The notes under the pieces were generated by a model. The model searched no databases and had not been told where the DNA came from. It worked only from the letters and a program-made list of their open reading frames with translations. Below, piece after piece: positions 57,973 through 64,000 of a stretch of DNA of 64,000 nt. The DNA comes from Pseudomonadota bacterium (lineage in GTDB: Bacteria > Pseudomonadota > Gammaproteobacteria > Burkholderiales > Rhodocyclaceae): assembly GCA_008501585.1 (NCBI GenBank), contig QQUN01000005.1, forward strand, positions 124,001 through 188,000. Direction: 5' to 3'. Positions within the stretch are counted from its first letter, which is position 1, and every line of letters begins with the position of its first letter. A program made the translations under genes and the position numbers.

Positions 57973-57998
57973 AAACCCCGTCCTATGGCGGGGTTTTT
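57973..57998 (+). terminator. Intrinsic terminator after second phaB
   Basis: AAACCCCG (57973-57980) pairs with CGGGGTTT (57989-57996) around TCCTATGG, followed by a T-run. Located 30 bases after the stop codon. Confidence 0.88.
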
Positions 57999-58013
57999 AT
58001 TTGCGCGCCGCGG

Positions 58014-58019
58014 TATAAT
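58014..58019 (+). promoter_or_regulatory. -10 element of the phaR promoter
   Basis: TATAAT, perfect -10 match 46 bases upstream of the phaR start. A -35 box is not evident because the preceding bases belong to the terminator. PhaR homologues usually bind their own promoter; the operator is not identified here. Confidence 0.45.
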
Positions 58020-58064
58020 TCACGCGAGAGTGGAGTAACCACCCGCCGCGAGGAGATTACGTAA

Positions 58065-58667
58065 ATGCCAGACCAAGTGCGACTGATCAAAAAATACCCG
58101 AACCGCCGCTTGTACGACACACGGACCAGTTCCTACATCACGCTTACCGACGTGAAGGATCTGGTGCTGGCCAACGATGACTTCCAGGTCGTCGATGCGA
58201 AAACGGGTGATGACCTGACGCGAGGCATTCTGCTCCAGATCATTCTCGAAGAAGAGGCCGGCGGTGCGCCGATGTTCACCAGCGACCTGCTCTCCCACAT
58301 GATCCGCTTCTATGGCAACGCCATGCAGGGGATGATGGGCAAGTACCTTGAGAACAACATCAAGGCCTTTACCGACATGCAGATGAAGCTGCAGGACCAG
58401 GCCCGTTCGATCTACGGTGAAAACAGCCCGATCAGCCAGGACTTGTGGGCGCAGTTCCTGAACTTCCAGGGGCCGGCCATGCAGAGCATGATGGGCGCCT
58501 ATATGGAACAGAGCAAGAAGATGCTCACCCAGATGCAGGAACAGGTCGAGAGCCAGACCCGGAACCTGTTTTCCGGTTTCCAGTTTCCCAACTATTCGCA
58601 GAATCCGCCGGAGGCCGGTCAGCACGCCGCAGCGGAACCGCGCAAGACGAGTAGCAGCAAGAAGTGA
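58065..58667 (+). CDS. phaR: Polyhydroxyalkanoate synthesis repressor PhaR
   Basis: DNA- and granule-binding regulator of phasin and PHA gene expression, 200 residues. The N-terminal PHB/PHA accumulation regulator domain (RLIKKYPNRRLYDTRTSSYI, then TLTDVKDLVLAN) is near-invariant. The following region is Met/Gln-rich helical sequence (MQGMMGKYLENNIKAF, MQSMMGAYMEQSKKML) with a basic tail. It has its own promoter after the phaB terminator. Confidence 0.94.
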   Translation: MPDQVRLIKKYPNRRLYDTRTSSYITLTDVKDLVLANDDFQVVDAKTGDDLTRGILLQIILEEEAGGAPMFTSDLLSHMIRFYGNAMQGMMGKYLENNIKAFTDMQMKLQDQARSIYGENSPISQDLWAQFLNFQGPAMQSMMGAYMEQSKKMLTQMQEQVESQTRNLFSGFQFPNYSQNPPEAGQHAAAEPRKTSSSKK

Positions 58668-58704
58668 ATCAGCACTTGAGTACTGTGTATCGGAGTGAAT
58701 CGGC

Positions 58705-60042
58705 ATGAGTCACTCCAGCGCCCCCAAGGTGGGCTTTGTATCGCTGGGCTGTCCCAAGGCCACGGTCGATTCCGAACATATCCTGACCCGCCTGCGGGCA
58801 GAGGGCTACGAGATTTCCGGCACCTACGATGATGCCGAACTCGTGGTCGTCAACACCTGTGGTTTCATCGACGCGGCGGTCGCCGAATCGCTCGACGCCA
58901 TCGGCGAGGCCTTGTCGGAAAATGGTCGCGTGATCGTCACCGGCTGTCTTGGCGCCAAGTCGGACGTGATCCTCGACGCCCATCCGCAAGTGCTGGCAGT
59001 GACCGGTCCGCATGCCACCGACGAGGTGATGCAGGCCGTGCACGCGCATGTGCCCAAGCCGCATGATCCGTTTGTCGACCTGGTGCCGGCGCAGGGCATT
59101 CGCCTGACGCCGCGGCATTACGCCTACCTGAAGATCTCGGAAGGGTGCAATCATCGTTGCACCTTCTGCATCATCCCCTCGATGCGCGGTGATCTGGTCA
59201 GTCGGCCGATCGGTGACGTCCTGCGCGAGGCGGAAAAACTGGCCGAAGCCGGGGTCAAGGAACTGCTGGTGATTTCGCAGGACACCAGCGCCTATGGTGT
59301 GGATGTCAAGTATCGCACCGGGTTCTGGGGCGGCAAGCCGGTCAAGACCCGTCTGCTCGAGCTGGCCAATGCGCTCGGCGAGCTCGGGATCTGGGTCCGG
59401 ATGCACTATGTCTATCCGTACCCCAGCGTTGATGACCTCATCCCGTTGATGGCCGAGGGCAAGATCCTGCCGTACCTGGATGTGCCGTTCCAGCATGCCA
59501 GTGCCCGTATTCTCAAGGCCATGCGCCGTCCCGCCAGTGCCGAGAACGTGCTGGAGCGGGTGAAGAAGTGGCGCAGCATCTGCCCCGATCTGACCATCCG
59601 CTCGACCTTCATCACCGGCTTCCCCGGCGAGACCGAGGCAGATTTCGAAGAACTGCTGCGCTTCCTCGAAATGGCCGAGCTCGATCGCGTGGGCGCGTTT
59701 GCCTATTCGCCCGTCGAAGGGGCGGCGGCCAATGCATTGGCCGATCCGGTGCCCGAGGCGGTGCGTGAGTCGCGTCGTGCGCGGCTCATGGCCTTCCAGG
59801 AAGACATCAGCACGCAGCGGCTCGAAGCCAAGATCGGTCGCGAGATGACCGTGCTGGTCGACGATGTCGATGAGGATGGCGCCATTGCGCGCTCGCCGGG
59901 CGATGCGCCGGATATCGACGGCGTGGTGTACATTCCGGGGGCAGAGCATCTCGAAATCGGAGAATTTGCCCGGGTGCGCATCACTGACTGCGATGTGCAC
60001 GACCTCTACGCCGACCTGTTGCCGGACGACGCCCGCAACTGA
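58705..60042 (+). CDS. rimO: Ribosomal protein S12 methylthiotransferase RimO
   Basis: Radical-SAM enzyme of 445 residues that methylthiolates the conserved Asp of S12. The N-terminal UPF0004 domain has [18 protein letters not shown] and [14 protein letters not shown] (auxiliary cluster cysteines). The radical SAM cysteines 148/152/155 are in [15 protein letters not shown], and a C-terminal TRAM domain is present. All expected motifs are intact. It sits 37 bases after phaR. Confidence 0.95.
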   Translation: MSHSSAPKVGFVSLGCPKATVDSEHILTRLRAEGYEISGTYDDAELVVVNTCGFIDAAVAESLDAIGEALSENGRVIVTGCLGAKSDVILDAHPQVLAVTGPHATDEVMQAVHAHVPKPHDPFVDLVPAQGIRLTPRHYAYLKISEGCNHRCTFCIIPSMRGDLVSRPIGDVLREAEKLAEAGVKELLVISQDTSAYGVDVKYRTGFWGGKPVKTRLLELANALGELGIWVRMHYVYPYPSVDDLIPLMAEGKILPYLDVPFQHASARILKAMRRPASAENVLERVKKWRSICPDLTIRSTFITGFPGETEADFEELLRFLEMAELDRVGAFAYSPVEGAAANALADPVPEAVRESRRARLMAFQEDISTQRLEAKIGREMTVLVDDVDEDGAIARSPGDAPDIDGVVYIPGAEHLEIGEFARVRITDCDVHDLYADLLPDDARN

Positions 60043-60083
60043 TAGCGACGCGGCGTAGCCTTTATTTGTCACACAGGCTCGCC

Positions 60084-61031
60084 ATGGAAGAAGTCGATCA
60101 ACTCAATCCTTTGTCTGCTGCCGGCACCGGCCCGAAGCTCGGGCTGGCGCTGGGCAGCGGTGCGGCCAAGGGCTGGGCGCATATCGGCGTGATCCGCGCA
60201 CTCGAGCGCGAAGGCATTCGTCCGGACGTCATCAGCGGGTGCTCGATCGGCGCCTTCGTGGGTGCCGCGGCCGCTACGGGCGAGTTTGAAAAGCTCGCCC
60301 GCTGGGTCGAGAAGCTGACCTGGCAGACGGTGGTCTCCTTTCTCGATGTCAGCCTGAGGGGCGGCCTGATCAAGGGCGACCGGCTGATCGACTACTTCGA
60401 GCGCGAGATCGCGGGCCTCGGGTTTGACGAGTTGCAGCTGCCTTTCGCTTGCGTCGCCACGGAACTGCAGACCGGCCGCGAGGTGTGGTTGAAGGACGGC
60501 AGCGTGGCCCGTGCCGTGCGCGCTTCCATCGCCATGCCCGGCCTGTTTACCCCGGTGGCCCAGAACGACCGCGTGCTGGTCGATGGCGGCCTTGTCAATC
60601 CGGTACCCGTGTCGCTATGCCGTGCCATGGGCGCCGACATCGTGATTGCCGTTGACCTGGGCTCGGATATCGTCGGTCGCGCCAGGCGCCGGCTCCCCCA
60701 TGGCAAGAAATCCCCCCCGGAGCCGGCGGCGGAGCGCAACTGGGCAGAACGCCTGCTCGATCGCCTGGGGCTCAACGGCAACAGTAGCGACGAAGACGAA
60801 ATGTCCGTGCTCGATGTCCTCAACGCCAGTATCAACATCATGCAGGTCAGGATTGCCCGCAGCCGCCTGGCAGGCGAGCCGGCAGAGGTGCTGATTGCGC
60901 CGCGCGTTGGCCAGGTGGGGCCCATGGACTACCACCGGGCGAAGGAAACCATTGCCGAAGGCGAAGCGGCCGTTGCCCGGATGATGCCGGCGATTCGCTA
61001 CGCACTCGGCCACGAAGGAGCATCGCAATGA
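60084..61031 (+). CDS. Patatin-like phospholipase (RssA family)
   Basis: Protein of 315 residues with the patatin catalytic layout: GLALGSGAAKGWAHIGVIRA (oxyanion loop), SGCSIGAFVGAA (nucleophile Ser in G-x-S-x-G) and VDGGLVNPVPVS (dyad Asp in DGG). No signal peptide, so cytoplasmic. The ATG at 60084 is chosen over an upstream TTG. It overlaps the downstream dehydrogenase by ATGA. The lipid substrate is unknown. Confidence 0.88.
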   Translation: MEEVDQLNPLSAAGTGPKLGLALGSGAAKGWAHIGVIRALEREGIRPDVISGCSIGAFVGAAAATGEFEKLARWVEKLTWQTVVSFLDVSLRGGLIKGDRLIDYFEREIAGLGFDELQLPFACVATELQTGREVWLKDGSVARAVRASIAMPGLFTPVAQNDRVLVDGGLVNPVPVSLCRAMGADIVIAVDLGSDIVGRARRRLPHGKKSPPEPAAERNWAERLLDRLGLNGNSSDEDEMSVLDVLNASINIMQVRIARSRLAGEPAEVLIAPRVGQVGPMDYHRAKETIAEGEAAVARMMPAIRYALGHEGASQ

Positions 61032-62458
61032 GTCAGCCCGAATTGATCAACGCCCTGGCCGACTGCGTAGGCGTGGCGCATGTGCTGACGGCGGCGGCCG
61101 ATCAGGCGCCTTATCTGACCGACTGGCGGGGCCGCTATCACGGCACCGCGCATGCGGTCGTGCGCCCGGCCACGACGTCTGAGGTGGCGGCTGTCATGGC
61201 CTGCTGCCACGAGCGGGGCGTCGGTGTGGTGCCGCAAGGCGGGAACACCGGTCTGTGTGGCGGTGCGACGCCGCGCGAGGGCGAGCATGTCATCGTGCTC
61301 ACGCTCGACCGGATGAGGGCAATCCGCGCCATCGACCCGGTCGACAACACCATGGTGGCCGAGGCGGGTTGCACCCTGGCGCAGATCCAGCAGGCCGCGG
61401 CGGATGTCGACCGCCTGTTTCCCTTGTCGCTGGCGTCGGAAGGCAGTTGCCAGATTGGTGGCAATATCGCGACCAATGCCGGGGGCGTGCACGTGTTGCG
61501 CTACGGCAACACCCGCCAGCAGGTGCTTGGCCTGGAAGTGGTGTTGCCCGATGGGTCGGTCTGGAACGGTCTTCGCGCCTTGCTCAAGGACAACACCGGC
61601 TATGACCTGAAGCAGCTCTTTATTGGGGCGGAAGGCACGCTTGGCATCATCACGGCGGCTTCGTTGCGCCTGACGCCGCGTCCAAGACAGCGTGCCGTCG
61701 CCTGGCTGGCGGTGGTCGATCCCGGGGCGGCGCTGAGGCTTCTGGCGGCCGCGCGTGACCGCCTGGGAGAGCGTGTGTCGGCCTTTGAGTTGATCGGTCG
61801 GAGCGCCCTGGATGTGGTGCTGCGGCATATTCCCGGGGCGCGAGCACCGCTGGCGCAGCCGGCGGCGTGGTCGGTGCTGCTTGAAGTGTCTGATGTGGCG
61901 CTTGATACGCGACTCGATACCGCGCTCGAAGCGCTCGCTGCCGATGCCTTCGAGGCCGGCTGGGTGGAAGACGCAGCGATTGCGGCGTCCGAAGCGCAGT
62001 GTGAGGCGTTATGGGCGCTGCGGGAAAACATTTCCGAGGCGCAGCGTATTGAAGGCCTGAGCATCAAGCACGATGTATCGCTGCCTGTCAGCGCGATCCC
62101 GGCCTTCCTGGCGCAGGCAGAGCACGCTATTTCGACCGGCTTCCCCGTTGCGCGCATCGTTGCCTTCGGCCACATGGGCGATGGCAACCTGCACTACAAC
62201 ATCTCGTCGGCCGATGCCGAAAGCAACGCCGCGCTGATCGCGCAGACCGAGGCGGTCAATCGCTGTGTCCATGACATCGTTGCCGGTTTCGACGGTTCCA
62301 TTTCGGCAGAGCACGGCATCGGCCAGCTCAAACGCGCCGAAATCGTGCGCTACAAATCGGCCATCGAGCTCGACCTGATGCGACGCATCAAAGGGGCGAT
62401 CGACCCGCAAGGACTGATGAATCCTGGAAAAGTGCTGCCCGATACGCAGGACTTTTGA
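61028..62458 (+). CDS. FAD-linked D-2-hydroxyacid dehydrogenase
   Basis: FAD-binding PCMH-type oxidoreductase of 476 residues. FAD-binding segment: VVPQGGNTGLCGGATPREGE, NIATNAGGVHVLRYGN and the C-terminal FGHMGDGNLHYNISSAD, SAEHGIGQLKR and GLMNPGKVLP. The pattern fits the GlcD/D-lactate/D-2-hydroxyglutarate dehydrogenase family. Without GlcE or GlcF neighbours, D-2-hydroxyglutarate or D-lactate is more likely than glycolate; substrate is inferred. Coupled to the patatin-like gene by a 4-base overlap. Confidence 0.88.
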   Translation: MSQPELINALADCVGVAHVLTAAADQAPYLTDWRGRYHGTAHAVVRPATTSEVAAVMACCHERGVGVVPQGGNTGLCGGATPREGEHVIVLTLDRMRAIRAIDPVDNTMVAEAGCTLAQIQQAAADVDRLFPLSLASEGSCQIGGNIATNAGGVHVLRYGNTRQQVLGLEVVLPDGSVWNGLRALLKDNTGYDLKQLFIGAEGTLGIITAASLRLTPRPRQRAVAWLAVVDPGAALRLLAAARDRLGERVSAFELIGRSALDVVLRHIPGARAPLAQPAAWSVLLEVSDVALDTRLDTALEALAADAFEAGWVEDAAIAASEAQCEALWALRENISEAQRIEGLSIKHDVSLPVSAIPAFLAQAEHAISTGFPVARIVAFGHMGDGNLHYNISSADAESNAALIAQTEAVNRCVHDIVAGFDGSISAEHGIGQLKRAEIVRYKSAIELDLMRRIKGAIDPQGLMNPGKVLPDTQDF

Positions 62459-62477
62459 ACATCGCATCAAAAAGGGG

Positions 62478-62506
62478 TTTACAGCTTTTAAATGGCTGCC
62501 TATAAT
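62478..62506 (+). promoter_or_regulatory. Promoter of the first tRNA cluster copy
   Basis: TTTACA (62478-62483) and TATAAT (62501-62506) with a 17-base spacer, 12 bases before the first tRNA-Ala. GCGCGCTC after the -10 is a GC-rich discriminator typical of stringently controlled stable RNA genes. Confidence 0.85.
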
Positions 62507-62518
62507 GCGCGCTCTTTC

Positions 62519-62594
<76 letters not shown>

Positions 62595-62603
62595 AAGAAC
62601 AAG

Positions 62604-62679
62604 GTCCCTATCGTCTAGAGGCCTAGGACACCGCCCTTTCACGGCGGCGACCGGGGTTCGAATCCCCGTAGGGACGCCA
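62604..62679 (+). tRNA. tRNA-Glu (TTC), copy 1
   Basis: 76 bases with encoded CCA. Acceptor GTCCCTA pairs with TAGGGAC. The anticodon loop CTTTCAC between CCGCC and GGCGG gives anticodon TTC. The spacer to the next tRNA holds two hairpins, GGCTGCC/GGCAGCC followed by TTTGTTT, and GGCCGG/CCGGCC. Confidence 0.95.
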
Positions 62680-62755
62680 AGTTGCACTGAGGCTGCCACG
62701 CAAGATCGGCAGCCTTTGTTTGGCCGGTGGCACCGGCCGAAGCACCGCAAGGTGT

Positions 62756-62832
62756 GGAGTGGTAGTTCAGTTGGTTAGAATACCGGCCTGTCACGCCGGG
62801 GGTCGCGGGTTCGAGCCCCGTCCACTCCGCCA
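62756..62832 (+). tRNA. tRNA-Asp (GTC), copy 1
   Basis: 77 bases with encoded CCA. Acceptor GGAGTGG pairs with CCACTCC. The anticodon loop CTGTCAC between CCGGC and GCCGG gives GTC. Confidence 0.95.
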
Positions 62833-62887
62833 GTAACACTGTGGTTGGCAAGACACCAGCCACAAGAAGCAACAGTAAAAAAGTTGC

Positions 62888-62916
62888 TTGATTGGGAGCA
62901 GTAAGCAGGCTAGAAT
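62888..62916 (+). promoter_or_regulatory. Promoter of the second tRNA cluster copy
   Basis: TTGATT (62888-62893) and TAGAAT (62911-62916) with a 17-base spacer, 13 bases before the second tRNA-Ala. It is weaker than the first promoter in the -10 position. Confidence 0.7.
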
Positions 62917-62929
62917 AGCAGGCTCTTTC

Positions 62930-63005
<76 letters not shown>

Positions 63006-63015
63006 AAAGAACAAG

Positions 63016-63091
63016 GTCCCTATCGTCTAGAGGCCTAGGACACCGCCCTTTCACGGCGGCGACCGGGGTTCGAATCCCCGTAGGGACGCCA
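63016..63091 (+). tRNA. tRNA-Glu (TTC), copy 2
   Basis: Same 76-base sequence and anticodon TTC as the copy at 62604, with encoded CCA. Confidence 0.95.
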
Positions 63092-63167
63092 AGTTGCACT
63101 GAGGCTGCCACGCAAGATCGGCAGCCTTTGTTTGGCCGGTGGCACCGGCCGAAGCACCGTAAGGTGT

Positions 63168-63244
63168 GGAGTGGTAGTTCAGTTGGTTAGAATACCGGCC
63201 TGTCACGCCGGGGGTCGCGGGTTCGAGCCCCGTCCACTCCGCCA
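63168..63244 (+). tRNA. tRNA-Asp (GTC), copy 2
   Basis: Same 77-base sequence and anticodon GTC as the copy at 62756, with encoded CCA. Followed directly by a strong terminator. Confidence 0.95.
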
Positions 63245-63257
63245 GAAACAGAAAAAG

Positions 63258-63281
63258 CGGGCGCGCAAGCGCCCGTTTTTT
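63258..63281 (+). terminator. Intrinsic terminator of the tRNA clusters
   Basis: CGGGCGC-GCAA-GCGCCCG (63258-63275) with a GCAA tetraloop, followed by six T. Located 14 bases after the last tRNA. Confidence 0.93.
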
Positions 63282-63748
63282 CGTTTACGCGCCGCATGAC
63301 GCGCTTTTCGAGCGCCTGGACCCAAGCTCATTCCGCGGTGGGTTGCGCTCGTGATTTCTTCTCCCTTTTCATAACCTTTGGCCGTGTTCGCAGCTGCCAC
63401 CGCCATGGATGCCCTTTGCATGCGCTCTGGCGGACGCCCGTGCCTGGCCGGGTGCCTGAAATCCTTCTTCGCCGGGGCTTTCATCGCTGGCTGGCGGCAT
63501 CCCAGGCAAGTCGCATGGCATGGTGCAGCCCTCCGTGCCGTGATCGACGACTCATTCGTGGCACGCCGGCTGCGACCGTCATCGGGCGGGACGCGACTTG
63601 AGGCGCCGCGGCTGATGGTCTATTCGTTCAATAACGCCGGAACGCATCGATGAGAGGGGGGATCACAATGCTGTTGCCGAATAGTTCAGCCACAAGTACA
63701 GTTCGCGCCTCAAGCAGGATCGTATCGTTTGCACTTGAAGGTGAGCCT
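63282..63748. other. Intergenic region downstream of the tRNAs
   Basis: About 470 bases without a credible gene on either strand. Short open frames occur in several frames but lack homology, consistent codon bias or ribosome-binding sites. No integrase or phage remnant is visible next to the tRNAs, a common insertion site. An in-frame ATG at 63668 could extend the following peroxiredoxin gene by 27 codons but lacks support. Confidence 0.5.
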
Positions 63749-64000
63749 ATGTTGCGCAGCGGAGATACCGCGCCCCTTTTCTCGTTGCCGGATGCCGATA
63801 TGGAAAATTTCGACATGGCGTCCGTTCGTGGCAACCGCCATGTTGTGTTGTTTTTCTATCCGCGCGACAACACGCCCAGTTGCACGCTTCAGGCAGCGGA
63901 TTTCAGCGACCATGAAGATGCCTTCAATCGTCTCGACTGCATCGTGATCGGCGTCAGCCCCGACGATAGCCTGACCCATGCCGAGTTCCGCGACGAGCAT
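63749..64000 (+). CDS. bcp: Peroxiredoxin, Bcp/PrxQ type (3' end outside window)
   Basis: The first 84 residues of a thiol peroxidase that reduces hydrogen and organic peroxides. LRSGDTAPLFSLPDADMENF is followed by VLFFYPRDNTPSCTLQAADF, which contains the peroxidatic Cys in TPSCT (usually TPGCT in Bcp). GVSPDD follows. The ATG at 63749 has AAGGTGAG as ribosome-binding site. The resolving Cys, if present, lies in or beyond the truncated part. Confidence 0.88.
   Translation, partial: MLRSGDTAPLFSLPDADMENFDMASVRGNRHVVLFFYPRDNTPSCTLQAADFSDHEDAFNRLDCIVIGVSPDDSLTHAEFRDEH

Overview
The window is high-GC chromosomal DNA from a betaproteobacterium, most likely a Rhodocyclales member of the Azoarcus/Thauera type. 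This is an inference from gene content: a nuoH-N block of proteobacterial order, a phaC-phaB-phaB-phaR polyhydroxyalkanoate cluster followed by rimO, two PEP-CTERM exported proteins, a HoxFUYHW NAD-reducing hydrogenase and a B12-dependent ribonucleotide reductase. No plasmid, phage or integrase gene is visible.

Layout. 1-7545: nuoH (5' end outside the window) to nuoN, the membrane half of respiratory complex I plus NuoI, closed by a strong terminator. 7575-12130: a Nudix hydrolase, an FGE-like lipoprotein, a 228-bp tandem repeat array built from the 3' end of an EamA transporter gene, that transporter, and a divergent LysR regulator. 12412-17941: a lower-GC islet inserted in ordinary chromosome. 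It holds a three-gene, translationally coupled ABC-three-component (ABC-3C) conflict operon (QxK-nuclease/CTD protein, middle component, DUF3732 Rad50-like ATPase) with its own promoter, followed by a separate P-loop ATPase. 18179-21135: nrdJ. 21567-24364: an HD-GYP protein coupled to a PAS histidine kinase. 24456-29443: hoxF-U-Y-H-W, overlapping end to end, which should form a soluble NiFe hydrogenase exchanging electrons between H2 and NAD, with its maturation protease.

29434-41021: housekeeping and signalling genes, including an HDOD protein, a CDF metal exporter, a PilZ-like protein, an EEP-fold hydrolase, a DUF2189 membrane protein, an alpha/beta hydrolase coupled to metY, small conserved proteins, greB, a chemoreceptor and a methyltransferase. 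41150-50932: htpG, two divergent PEP-CTERM genes (one an exported nuclease), a ClC channel, a LysE exporter, 3-hydroxybutyryl-CoA dehydrogenase and a GDP-mannose-forming enzyme. 50917-54031: a conserved hypothetical, bamD, and the coupled pair rluD-pgeF.

54153-64000: a small membrane protein, phaC, two phaB paralogues and the phaR regulator (synthesis and control of storage polyester), rimO, a patatin-like protein coupled to an FAD-linked 2-hydroxyacid dehydrogenase, a tandemly duplicated Ala-Glu-Asp tRNA cluster with two promoters and a terminator, and the start of a bcp-type peroxiredoxin cut by the window end. The ABC-3C islet is the best candidate for an under-described system. The repeat array and the hydrogenase with its adjacent signalling pair are the next most interesting items.
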